The position numbers and the translations under genes were made by a program. The notes beneath the pieces are model-generated. The model saw only the letters and a list, made by a program, of their open reading frames with translations. It had not been told where the DNA came from and searched no databases. Positions 25,501 to 37,600 of a stretch of 64,000 nt of DNA are shown in pieces (positions within the stretch are counted from its first letter, which is position 1; every line of letters starts with the position of its first letter). Origin of the DNA: Macrostomum hystrix (taxonomy: Eukaryota; Platyhelminthes; Macrostomidae); the NCBI GenBank assembly GCA_950097015.1, contig CATNEN010000001.1, positions 16,930,501 to 16,994,500 of the forward strand, given 5' to 3'.

Positions 25501-28500
25501 TAATCAGTTAGCTCGCACAGTGTAGCTGTCATATTTGACATAGCTGGTGCTTTAGGGTTTGCTAACGCTGTTCTTTGAAAACGCTGTTGGTTTGCTTCTC
25601 TACATCAGCTTATTGCGCAAATCATAATTTATCCAAGTTGTTTATTCTTGAACTCGAGTTACGAATTCAGAAATTTGTTAAATTTCAGAAGAGGACCCCA
25701 CACTGCTGATGTATATTAATGGCAATGGACAAGCAGGTGAGTCGTGCCACAGTCACAATCACAAAAGTTTGTATTTTCCATTTGTATAACCACGGGGGTT
25801 TTTCAAAGCCGTCCGACTTCAGCATCGTCGAGATATTCAACGATTCTTATCGAAGACAATGGTGAAAATGTGAAAAGTTGATTATCAGTGTGTCGGGACT
25901 TCAGGATTTTATAAAATTGATGCGCGTAGCAAAAAGAGTCCTAGAACCCGTAGATGTGAGTCGATGTGAGCATACCTCATCGGCGGGATGGTTGAACCGG
26001 AAGCTGCCGTCAGCACACAATGAGCGTCGGTCTTCAATTTTGTGCCATTATTTTTTTCCACTCCATCCATTGCCAGCGCAGACTGCAGAACAGCATTGTA
26101 GCCCTGCAAGCTAGAATCACAAATCAGTTAAACATGAATTGGAACACGCAAATTCTTGTACGACGTCATTGTGTCAAGCTTCTGTCCCGTCAAATCTGCC
26201 TGTCTATACAGTCGGGTTTTTCTTGTTCACTCTCTGACAATGAGATTCCTTCCGCAGCTCCACCCACAATGGCCGTGCGGTTGAGTCTCTGGAAAACTTT
26301 TTCTTATAACATCTTAATGAATGACAGAACACGACCAATATGCCTAGGCAAATTTATGAATAAAATAAAACAGTATTTTGGCTAGACTAGAAAAAAACAC
26401 AGCAACTTGACTTAAACGAGGCTCCGCGATGTGGCTTGAAGTTATGCTTAGAAAAATGACTGGAAAATTCTTACTTTTTTGTTTTAATTTTTTACTGAGC
26501 ACCCCCCCCCCTGAGATGACTCAGTGTCTGGCTGAGCCGACGATAAAATAAGGATTATAGGGAGTTAAAGGCAGACAAATTTTTAGTAGAAGATTGCGGT
26601 TTATGAGCAGATTAACCTGACTGCCTGGTTGTACCGTTAGTTAAAAATAATAATAAATAGCTCTTACCTCGCATAATCTTGTTCCAATCTCTTAATCGAT
26701 GTCTAAGACCATATTTTGTTTCTACCCAATTCCAAGTGAGCCCGGATCACGCCTCTAACCTTAACAACCTGGCCATCTACATTGGCCTGTTCGTGGCGGC
26801 GTCCGTTGTTGTCACGGTTGCCATGGTGATTGTCTACCTAGTCAGAAAGAAGTCTGCGCCAAGTTTCGCCACCGGTAGGCGGAATTTCCGATGCAGTTCG
26901 CATCAACAGCACACAAATGGTGAGTGACAGCTGGGGGAGGCCTAGATTATATATGTTAATTAGTTTTACCACAGACTCGAGCTCTAGACGTATTAACCGC
27001 TCTACCACTCACTTCAAGTTGGAGCGAATTTTGTCTATGGCTCATAGATAGTGCCATAGACATCTAACTACAAGCAATATCTGTATCCCGGATAAATAGA
27101 TAAGCTGCTTAGGGGCAAAATGAGACAAACGGTCGAGGCGCGAACAACTGTCTATGGCTAAATTACCTTCATTTTTATGTATCGACTTTATTTCATGTCG
27201 CGCTCGATGTGAGTGTCTAGGGCAAAAACTCATCGTCGAAAAAGGCTCTAACTAGTTTGTTTTATTTTTTGGGGGTGCAGGGGTGAAGACCCTACACTTC
27301 AACCATAGACTAAATTTGATTGGTGTGGCATTTTAATTATTGTGACTTATTAATAAATTATATCTAGGCTTATGCCGTTTTAAGAACAGCAAAAAAATTC
27401 ACGACTCTCACGTAGCTTGGTTTGACTGACTTGCACACTTAATAATTCGATCCTAAGTTAAGCCTAAAGTTACCTGATAAGATTTTTGTGAGCGCTACTT
27501 GAGAATAGTTGTGACGTAATCGAAAATCCGACTCACTCGGGCTTAGATCGATAAATAGAAAGAAAGACGAGAACAGAAGTGAAAGTTCCTTCCTACAAGC
27601 TTTTAATTCCTTTTAAGAGCTTTGTAAGGGGGGCAATTGGCCCAACAGGTGTTCAATCTCTGGTCCCGTCATTCAATTTTGAGTCCCTCCCAATGAGTCT
27701 ATGATATTTTCTAAACTGTAATTTCTTAATTCCTCCTCTGTTTCAGTGAACTGTTCCACCGTAAGCTCAAACGACAAGGAAGTTAAGCACACCAACGGTA
27801 AGCGATAAATCCATTAATGCCTGTTGCGTAATAGTTTTGATGCACCGAATTTTGGTCTTGTTATCGGGAACGCCAGATCTTTATATTGGAAAAAATAAAA
27901 AGCTGCTTTCTAGGAAACCTCATCAGTTGAAGAAAGAAACCAGGTTGCGGGTCATCGATAAGGCCTCCTGATTCTAGATCACTCCCATTCACTCTACCTC
28001 TCTCCTAATCACTCTACCTCTCACCCATTCACTCTACCTCTCACCCATTCACCCTACCTCTCACCCATTCACTCTACCTCTCACCCATTCACTCTACCTC
28101 TCACCCATTCACTCTACCTCTCACCCATTCACTCTACCTCTCACCCATTCACTCTACCACTCACCAATTCACTCTACCTCTCACCCATTCACTCTACCTC
28201 TCATCCAATTCACTCTACCTCTCACCCATTCACCCTACCTCTCACCCATTCACTCTACCTCTCACCCAATTCACTCTACCTCTCATCAGACATACAGACT
28301 CCTAGAACAGACATACAGACTCCTAGAACAGACATCGATACCTGTAAAAGACACCTAAGCTATTCTACAATATAAGCAGACTTTTGTACTGAATGTATGA
28401 TGTCAACATATTCCAACACTACTGACAGTAGCCGCATAGCAAATCGCTGAGTCATCAAAGCCAACTCCATTTTTTCCAGAACTTCTTCTGCCGCCAGAAC

Positions 28501-31215
28501 TAAGCGGCAGCAATGGCACTACAATCAAGAATCCGAACGTGATAGAAATGTCCCAACAGCACGGACCATACAAGCAGCAGCAGCAGCAGCAGCAGCAGTT
28601 GCAGCTGCATGCTAGCGAACAATTACTGCCAGTCCACTTGCCAATGTCTTCAACTTTTCACAGCATCACCAACCAGCAGCAGCCTGTGTTTCACTATGCC
28701 ACTTGCTATGCCAGCAGTCCTGTGGACTTCAGCGGGCGTCCGGGGTCGGCGCTGTACGAGCTGCCTGCCGGGCTTCAGAGCCAGCAGCCGCTGATGCCGC
28801 ACAGCGCTCGGCCTGAACAGCTGGCCTGGGCTCGAATCGGGGCTGGCGGCGGCCGCGTCTGCTTGTCAGAGACTGGTGAGGCCAGATTCCCTGTCTGTCT
28901 GTCTGTCTGTCTGACAGCCAGTTCTGTATCAGTCTGTCAGTCTGTCTGTCTGACAGCCAGTTCTGTATCAGTCTGTCAGTTCTGTATCAGTCTGTCAGTT
29001 CTGTATCAGTCTGTCAGTTCTGTATCAGTCTGTCAGTTCTATATCAGTCTGTCAGTTCTGTATCAGTCTGTCAGTTCTATATCAGTCTGTCAGTTCTGTA
29101 TCAGTCTGTCAGTTCTGTATCAGTCTGTCAGTTCTGTATCAGTCTGTCAGTTCTGTATCAGTCTGTCAGTTCTGTATCAGTCTGTCAGTTCTGTATCAGT
29201 CTGTCAGTTCTGTATCAGTCTGTCAGTTCTGTATCAGTCTGTCAGTTCTGTATCAGTCTGTCAGTTCTGTATCAGTCTGTCAGTTCTGTATCAGTGTGTC
29301 AGTTCTGTATCAGTCTGTCAGTTCTGTATCAGTCTGTCAGTTCTGTATCAGTCTGTCAGTTCTATATCAGTCTGTCAGTTCTGTATCAGTCTGTCAGTTC
29401 TATATCAGTCTGTCAGTTCTGTATCAGTCTGTCAGTTCTGTATCAGTCTGTCAGTTCTGTATCAGTCTGTCAGTTCTGTATCAGTCTGTCAGTTCTATAT
29501 CAGTCTGTCAGTTCTGTATCAGTCTGTCAGTTCTGTATCAGTCTGTCAGTTCTGTATCAGTCTGTCAGTTCTGTATCAGTCTGTCAGTTCTATATCAGTC
29601 TGTCAGTTCTGTATCAGTCTGTCAGTTCTATATCAGTCTGTCAGTTCTGTATCAGTCTGTCAGTTCTGTATCAGTCTGTCAGTTCTATATCAGTCTGTCA
29701 GTTCTGTATCAGTCTGTCAGTTCTGTATCAGTCTGTCAGTTCTGTATCAGTCTGTCAGTTCTGTATCAGTCTGTCAGTTCTGTATCAGTCTGTCAGTTCT
29801 GTATCAGTCTGTCAGTTCTGTATCAGTCTGTCAGTTCTGTATCAGTCTGTCAGTTCTGTATCAGTCTGTCAGTTCTGTATCAGTCTGTCAGCTCTGTATC
29901 AGTCTGTCAGTTCTGTATCAGTCTGTCAGTTCTATATCAGTCTGTCAGTTCTGTATCAGTCTGTCAGTTCTATATCAGTCTGTCAGTTCTGTATCAGTCT
30001 GTCAGTTCTGTATCAGTCTGTCAGTTCTATATCAGTCTGTCAGTTCTGTATCAGTCTGTCAGTTCTGTATCAGTCTGTCAGTTCTATATCAGTCTGTCAG
30101 TTCTGTATCAGTCTGTCAGTTCTGTATCAGTCTGTCAGTTCTGTATCAGTCTGTCAGTTCTGTATCAGTCTGTCAGTTCTGTATCAGTCTGTCAGTTCTA
30201 TATCAGTCTGTCAGTTCTGTATCAGTCTGTCAGTTCTATATCAGTCTGTCAGTTCTGTATCAGTCTGTCAGTTCTGTATCAGTCTGTCAGTTCTGTATCA
30301 GTCTGTCAGTTCTGTATCAGTCTGTCAGTTCTATATCAGTCTGTCAGTTCTGTATCAGTCTGTCAGTTCTGTATCAGTCTGTCAGTTCTGTATCAGTCCA
30401 CTTAGACTTTTTTTGTAAAATTTTCATCTTTTTTATCACCTCATGTCTGTATTTCTCTACGGCCGTGAAATTCAGGTCAACGGCAATTCTTAGACGCACA
30501 TTTTCCCTTAATCATCAAAGAAATTTTCCCAGCACAAATTTTCCATCATAACCAAGTGTGGCTGAACAAGCGAGGTGGGAATCTGCACAAGATTATCCGC
30601 TTCATCGATTTCACAATTTCTCGCAGCCATTTCGTGGGTCCTAAGCACGCTAGCCTCGTTACGCAATGCATGCTTAACAAAGAACAAATTGTGTTAGGAA
30701 ATTCAATGACCCGTGAATTAGCGGGTCCCAGAGTTCAACGCAATGATAGCTGGCGAGTCCCGGGTCAATTGTAGCACAAATCAGGCGTGGAAAGCGCTAA
30801 ACACGCCTGCCACTTGACAATGCGTGCTTGTTGGGAACATAACGAGGTTGGAACTGCAGAACTGAAGATAGACTGTAGTGGTTAAACAATGACCCGAAAC
30901 TCGCTCCATTCCAGGTGTCTCTCTGTCCCTGCCTCCCGGCAGTCTAGCGAGCTCCAGCGAAGTCTTCCTCACCGTCTGCTCGGATCCGAGCGATCAGCTG
31001 CCAAGCCTGACTGATCGTCAGATACTGCTGTCGCCAGTAGTCACTTGCGGAGCAGCCGCTGGTGCTTCGCGTTTGAGCAGACCGGCGGTACTGACACTGC
31101 CGCATTCGGCCTGCCTACGACAGGGCTTCTGGAATGTCACCGTGATGTGCCGCGGCGATAGCGAGATCAGCAGCGGCACCTGGCACGAGCTGCTTCGAGT
31201 TGGATGCGAAAGTCA

Positions 31216-31259
<44 letters not shown>

Positions 31260-33246
31260 CTCAACTGTCTGCTCCATCATTTTGTCAGCTTGATCAAAAC
31301 GTCTGTCACCTGATGCTGCCCAGGTTTGGCAGCTTCTGCCTGGTCGGCCAGTCACTCGAAGGCGGATTCGCCTCCGTTCAGCTTCGCTTGGCTGCGTTCG
31401 CGGCGCCTCTGTCCCTTTCAGCGTCCTCCGACTTCAGCCTGCGGTTGTACGTATTGCGCGACACTCCTGACGCACTCGAGCAGGTGATGTCGGCTGAGAG
31501 ACAGACTGGCGCCAGGCTGATTGACGCTCCGAAGCAGCTGGGCTTCAAGGACTGCGCCGAGCCCCTCTGTCTGGGCATCGAGGAGCTGTCGCTGGGTTGG
31601 CGATCCAGGTGCAAACACCAGGAGGTGCCTTTCGGTCACGTGTGGCACGGCCATCAGTCTGGCGGCCTGCACTGCGCATTCAGCTTGGAACACGTGGATC
31701 CAACCAGACAGAGCGTGTCCTGCAAGATTGTTGTGTACCAGAACCGGCACTACAACAGCAGACAGGTGGTGCACATTGTCAGCAACAAGAGCGACGTAAG
31801 TGTGGATGCAAGTACGCGTTACCTTTGCGAATAATTTGAGGTTTTGTGGCTTAGAAAAGACCCTGTAGCTTTCCAAGAAACAAGTAGAAGCCTTTAAACA
31901 TATTTGGTAGCTTTTCCAAGAAATACTTCTAACTGGTTTCGGTAGCTTTTCCAAGAAAGCCTGTCAAACTGGTTTCAGTAGCTTTTCCAAGAAAGCCTGT
32001 CAAACTGGTTTTGGTAGCTTTTCCAAGAAAGCCTGTCAAACTGGTTTCAGTAGCTTTTCCAATAAAGACTTCTAACTGGTTGTGGTGGCTTTTTGAAGTC
32101 TAATCGAATGGGTACGAGCGTATTTAGTAAAATTATTTCTAACAGGTCAAACAGCAATTTAGCAGTTTTATTTTTCTACATGTGACTCTAGCTTATTTAA
32201 ATTGTATATAGCCTACAGATTTAAAATGTCACTGTACTAATCATTTCAGCTGCCCTGCGTTAACCACGAAGGCAGTCCGGTGTATCCAACCAACGCCATG
32301 TTGGATCCGTGCCGTCTGGGACTCCACGTTGACCCGGCACCAACAGTGTTTCGGTGAGGCACCTGTGCTGTTCTATTTGGGCATATTAACCGTAGAACTT
32401 ATACCAAGGGGGACCCACGGACCATTTTTGTGCTGCACCCAAACGGAGAATTGCAAGCACACGAAACTCAAGAACACGGGCCAACATTTTGTTGCGCGTC
32501 TTCTGAAACAGGATTCAAGTCGCCAGCTTTTCAGACCGTCGAGATATTCAATCGTTCTGGCCGAAAGTCGGATTTTTCGCATAAGCGCTAATGAATTTCA
32601 TATATCCCCTCTACGCGAATTAGCATGTCACCCGAATGTGCTTGCATCATCTCCGTCTTTGGAGGTCACCTAACCTTCTCTAGACTGGACCTTCAAGGGC
32701 TACAAAAAGTGGAACTAGGCCACTATGGACACCGTTACGCGAATTTCTCTAATTTCACTGATCAAGCCTAGTTACAAGGTGCAGCTCAACCACAAGACAC
32801 CATCGCCTAGTCTGTCAAACAATCAGTCACCACCCAGCGCTGTTAGCATGATCGGGCTCTGCAAAAACCTCTGCAAAAACGGGCGGCAAAATGGCTTGGT
32901 AGTCTTACTGTTAATTGATGAAAGTCAGTCAGGCTGATAACCTTAGTCACCCTTCGCCAACTGCAGACTGCCCAGTCGTCTGCGCAAGGCCGTCTCTCAG
33001 CTGCTGGACGCGCCGAATCCGCGAGTCGGAGGTCACGACTGGATGACACTCAGTCGGATGATGGGCATCGAACGATGCGTCAACTACTTCGCCTGCCAGC
33101 CGAGCCCGACCGAGTGCCTTCTGGACCTATGGGAGGCTCGCAGCCGAGAGGAGGACTCGCTAACCCGACTCATCGACAGCTTGAGAGCCATCAACCGGCC
33201 GGATGTGGCCAGCTTGCTGGAAGGCGATCTAGATCGATGGCAGTGA
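17042..33246 (+). CDS. UNC5: UNC5-type netrin receptor, 12 exons, ~1028 aa
   Basis: Type I membrane receptor for netrin in repulsive axon and cell guidance (family knowledge). Exons: 17042-17519, 19816-19922, 22056-22239, 23977-24168, 24772-24954, 25689-25736, 26737-26919, 27747-27797, 28480-28875, 30915-31795, 32250-32353, 32967-33246; the phases join without a stop. Domains: signal peptide 1-25; Ig1 about 45-160 with the UNC5-like extra cysteines (CNG, YCNCEAW); Ig2 161-256 ([15 protein letters not shown]); TSP1 258-320 and 321-381 (WSPWSSW); TM about 409-433 followed by RKK; ZU5 from 608 ([15 protein letters not shown]); UPA ([24 protein letters not shown]); Death domain about 938-1025. 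Two polyQ tracts: 8 Q at 508-515 and 15 Q at 708-722, the second inside ZU5. The start is the ATG at 17042, just before the signal peptide; upstream in-frame codons have no better ATG. The exon 7 acceptor is AAG rather than CAG. The exon 7 donor could instead lie after ACCG near 26873, removing 15 residues. A poly(A) signal AATAAA lies at 33676. Domain order is diagnostic; exon ends are less certain. Confidence 0.93.
19525..19573. repeat. (CTG)n triplet repeat in UNC5 intron 1
   Basis: Twelve uninterrupted CTG units, then TTCTGCTGCTGC. Confidence 0.9.
19950..21503. repeat. 1.55-kb, 14-bp minisatellite in UNC5 intron 2 (GATTTAGAATCTGG)
   Basis: About 110 highly uniform 14-bp copies with scattered TTTCGAATCTGG variants. 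It starts about 27 bp after the donor at 19923 and makes up most of the 2.1-kb intron. Confidence 0.97.
22246..23150. repeat. Two adjoining minisatellites in UNC5 intron 3 (21 and 20 bp)
   Basis: First TAACAGGACTGACTACCTGTC (21 bp, about 14 copies), then TAACAGGATACACTCCTGTC (20 bp, about 30 copies). The array begins within 6 bp of the donor. Both units contain the core TGTCTAACAGG. Confidence 0.95.
23575..23930. repeat. Degenerate minisatellite (GGAAAATCGTCGATTTTGTC)
   Basis: About 12 diverged units of about 27 bp, directly before UNC5 exon 4. AATCGTCGATT is palindromic in most units. Confidence 0.85.
24226..24690. repeat. 15-bp minisatellite in UNC5 intron 4 (AATCCCAATCCTATC)
   Basis: About 16 perfect copies, then a degenerate tail that runs toward the exon 5 acceptor. 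Confidence 0.93.
27975..28285. repeat. 20-bp minisatellite in UNC5 intron 8 (ACTCTACCTCTCACCCATTC)
   Basis: About 15 units, pyrimidine-rich on the sense strand. Confidence 0.93.
28895..30400. repeat. 1.5-kb, 19-bp minisatellite in UNC5 intron 9 (AGTCTGTCAGTTCTGTATC)
   Basis: About 77 units differing mainly as CTGTATC or CTATATC. It starts 20 nt after the exon 9 donor. Stop-free in all + frames, hence a spurious 670-codon read-through frame from exon 9. Confidence 0.96.
31900..32085. repeat. 36-bp minisatellite in UNC5 intron 10
   Basis: About five copies of a 36-bp unit starting GCTTTTCCAAGAAAGCCTGT. Confidence 0.9.
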
Positions 33247-34640
33247 CGCTGAGAAAATTTTTTATTAACAAAGAGATCAACTTTACCTTCCGATATTTTC
33301 GTTTACTAACAAAAGCACCAGAATTTTTATTATACTAGTCTTTGATGTATTGTGTTCGTATTATGGCCTGTTTAAATTCGCGCGACAGGTCTGATTCTAA
33401 TTAAACAAAATTATATTGTCCAAAGCTTCGCTCATAGCGTGTAACAAAAATGCATACCCCAATCTGATTTTAAAAGTCGATATAGTCAACTTTTATACAA
33501 CTAAACACTAAAGCATAGAATCGGAGAGTCTATTTTAATCCCACTGTTCTTTCATTGATGTCAGTACCTTTTAAAGTATGCATATTTGTAATTCACCTAA
33601 GCATTGCCTGAAACATTGCTGTGAAATTTAGTTACTATGAAAACACAGGAGATAAAACTGTCTGATATTTGAACTAATAAAAAGCTTTAAATCTGTCATT
33701 AAACTTAAGGTAGCAAGTGCGTCTCATAGTTTGAAACATTCTTTGTCCGTGCCATATTGTTAATCGACTTGCTTTGTTTAAGTAAAATGAATTTTTTTTT
33801 CGGTGTAAAAAATTCAAACTGAATTTCCACATATTCATAATTACGAGTGTTTGTAAATATCGAAAACTAAGTGCACACTCAACATCAGTTCATTAGTTCG
33901 ATATTTAAGTTTTATTTAAAGTCAATTTTAGTCCCGCTGCATATTTTCCATTTTCCACTAATTTCTGTACGTAATTGATTTATCAGGCAGTCTTTGATTT
34001 TGTAATGTTGAACCCAGTCGCTTAATGCTTGCTTTTTATATGTATTTGCTATATGTTATAAGAAATTCAAACAGTAAACATTGTGAAGTCATTCAATGAC
34101 TTGATTTGTAAATTTATAATTGTTTTTACACCATGTTTAGCGCTTTTATTTAAATAAAAAATTTGAGTGAAGTTTATCTTTTTTTAAATGAAAAATAACG
34201 TTTTGCCAAGTCGTGCTTCTTAACAATGATAAAAATATTTGTTTATTTTTTAGTTTAGTTATAACACAACAAGAATCAGATTTACTGACAAATTAAAAAT
34301 ATTTTTTATAAATTATCGAATTCTATAGTATAAGATTCTTTTTTTTTATTTTAAATTTATTAATTTTACAATACACAAACTAGAACGCACACTTTTCAAC
34401 TATGCGCACATCAAGTTCGCGCTCAAAATACGAATTAAGAAATGTACAGTGTCATAGTTAACATCAGTTTTTTACTTTATCTCACCAAATGTACATTGTA
34501 CGCATGTATTGATCTAACTAGAGTGTAGATAGTATTTTCTGGTGTATTTGCTTTGCAAGTGGCATAAAAGGCGACTTTGTTTATTACCGAGTTAGTATGA
34601 TAGAGTTTATCGACCATTCGCAGACCCAAGGCCTCCCTAT
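33247..34640. other. Convergent 3' region between UNC5 and amt-A
   Basis: AT-rich. Holds AATAAA at 33676 and 34153 (+), suitable for UNC5, and the minus-strand signal at 34580-34585 for amt-A. Confidence 0.5.
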
Positions 34641-37600
34641 TCACAGGTCGCCAAGATCAACAGCCGCATTATCTCGTCCAAGTCCGTGTACATCAGCTCT
34701 GTCCAGAGCTGAGGCGACTTCTGGCAGCTGCCCCTCTCTTAGAAGCTGACCGCAAGCGTTGCCAGCAGACTTTCTACCACCGGTTGACTGGTTGTTTTCT
34801 GGATTACATTCAGTACAATTAGTAAAGCAGCAATGGTTCGAGACTGTGATTTTGCTGAGACACGTGTCTAAAGATTACTCAAAAGAAAATTATTTGTCAC
34901 GTGATACTTACTCTGCGAGTGCATTCGGCTGAACACTTCAATGCCAGCCAACGAGAGGTCGGGTATCTCTGAAACAATTGTAATTTCACATGCGTACGTT
35001 ACTTAGTTATCGACGCACGTCATTTTCGGGAGGAGTGAAGGCTTGGGGACTTGTTATGCAATCGGTAGCGCACCCATTTCTGTCCTTATTTACCTGCGCG
35101 TACATGTGCACTCTAATTATGCCTTTCTGCCGTCAACCTCGCTTTTTGACCCATTCATTTTTTGCAGCCAAAACCAACGAAGTCGTTTTCTTTAAGTTTT
35201 TCATTAATTTTGTGTGAGTCGTATGTGCTCAGGGGTTAGCGGAATGGGTAGAATTGCTTCCTAACTGGCTGCGGGTCGGCCATTAAACCAGAAATACTAT
35301 GATTGACAAGCCAGACAGCCTTACTTTCCTCCCAGCCGTGTCCGTAGGCAGCCAGCGGGTAGGCCGGCTCGCCGTGCTTCGGAATGTCGAGTCCTTTGAT
35401 CTCGAACTCTTCGCTGACGCGGAACAGTTGCAGCAGCCGCAGGCAGCCAAATATCACAACAGACAAGCCGGCGGACCACAGGACAATTGCACCAGCTCCA
35501 ACCAGCTGCCAGAGCAGCGTCAGTCCCGACTGCCGGCTCGGATTGATGAAGATGCCGTCACTGACGCGGAAGAAGGCCACCGAGACGACTCCAACAAAGC
35601 CGCCGCCCATGTGAACTCCGACAGCTTCAAGGGGATCGTCGCAGCCGAGTTTTAGCACCAGCCAGGAGAGGGTCAGGTAGGCTAGACTGGCTGCCAGACC
35701 GACGAGCAGAGAAGACCAGGGCGGCACCACGTTGCAGCCGGCGCAGATGGCCACCATGCCTTGTTTTTTATAATAGGTGATTGATAATTTTTTGATCTGG
35801 AGTAACAATAGTTTCTCTTTCTTTTCTTTCTCACCTCTTCACCTCTTTCTCTAAAACTAATTTCTCAGAAGATTCCTGAATTAGTATAAAGACTAACTCC
35901 GCTTTAGAAGATTCTACCATACCTTCAGCAGATTCCATATTCCTTCAGCAGATTCCACATTCCTTCAGCAGATTCCACATTCCTTCAGCAGATTCCTGCA
36001 ATCCTTCAGCAGATTCCACAATCCCTCAGCATATTCCGACAATTATCCTTCAGCATATTCCACAATCCCTCAGTATGTTCCGACAATTATCCTTCAGCAG
36101 ATTCCACATTCCTTCAGCAGATTCCACATTCCTTCAGCAGATTCCTGCAATCCTTCAGCATATTCCACAATCCCTCAGCATATTCCGACAATTATCCTTC
36201 AGCAGATTCCACAATCCCTCAGCATATTGCGACAATTATCCTTCAGCAGATTACGACAATTATCCTTCAGCTGATTCTACAATCCTTCAGCTGATTCTAC
36301 AATCCTTCAGCTGATTCCACAATCCCTCAGCATATTCCGACAATAATCCTTCAGCATATTCCACAATCCCTCAGCATATTCCGACAATTATCTTTCAGCA
36401 GATTCCACAATCCCTCAGCATATTCCGACAATTATCCTTCAGCAGATTCCACAATCCCTCAGCATATTCCGACAATTATCCTTCAGCAGATTCCACATTC
36501 CTTCAGCAGATTCCTGCAATCCTTCAGCAGATTCCACAATCCCTCAGCATATTCCGACAATTATCCTTCAGCATATTCCACAATCCCTCAGTATGTTCCG
36601 ACAATTATCCTTCAGCAGATTCCACAATCCCTCAGCATATTCCGACAATTATCCTTCAGCAGATTCCACAATCCCTCAGCATATTCCGACAATTATCCTT
36701 CAGCAGATTCCGACAATTATCCTTCAGCTGATTCTACAATCCTTCAGCTGATTCTACAATCCTTCAGCTGATTCTACAATCCTTCAGCTGATTCCACAAT
36801 CCCTCAGCATATTCCGACAATTATCCTTCAGCAGATTCCACAATCCCTCAGCATATTCCGACAATTATCCTTCAGCAGATTCCACAATCCCTCAGCATAT
36901 TCCGACAATTATCCTTCAGCAGATTCCGACAATTATCCTTCAGCTGATTCTACAATCCTTCAGCTGATTCTACAATCCTTCAGCTGATTCCACAATCCCT
37001 CAGCATATTCCGACAATTATCCTTCAGCAGATTCTACAATCCTTCAGCAGATTCTACAATCCTTCAGCTGATTCTACAATCCTTCAGCTGATTCCACAAT
37101 CCCTCAGCATATTCCGAAAGTCCTTCAGCAAATTTTCACAATCCTTCTGCAGATTCCATAATCATTCAGCAGATTCCTGGAATACTTCAGCAGATTCCAC
37201 AATTCTATAATAAACATAATTACCAGCCAGTCCGCCGTTGATAGTGCTCAGTAGTGACCAGGTCTTGAATCGCAGCTTCTGTATGGACATGGTTAGAAAG
37301 GCCGCGCTGCTGCCACTGAGGCAGGTGTTGACCATCGACAGAGACACGGCTTGTCCGTCTCCGCCCGAAGCGATGGCGCCCTGCGAACCGCCGTTGAATG
37401 CCAGAAAGCCGAAGAACAAGACGAAGCCGCCAATAGACACCAGGGGCACGGAGTGTCCGCGGATTTCCCGCGGCATTCCCGTCACCGGGTCAAAACGGCC
37501 CAATCTGGGGCGCAAAATGATGGCTGCAACAAGGGCCGCCGAGCCGCCGAGCAGGTGGACAACCCCGGAGCCGGCGAAGTCCTGATAACAGAGGCCCGAA

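Noticed and set aside
28539-30551. 670-codon + frame beginning in a real UNC5 exon
   Set aside because: Only the first ~110 codons are exon; the rest is the intronic 19-bp array past a good donor at 28876, and ZU5 resumes in the next exon.
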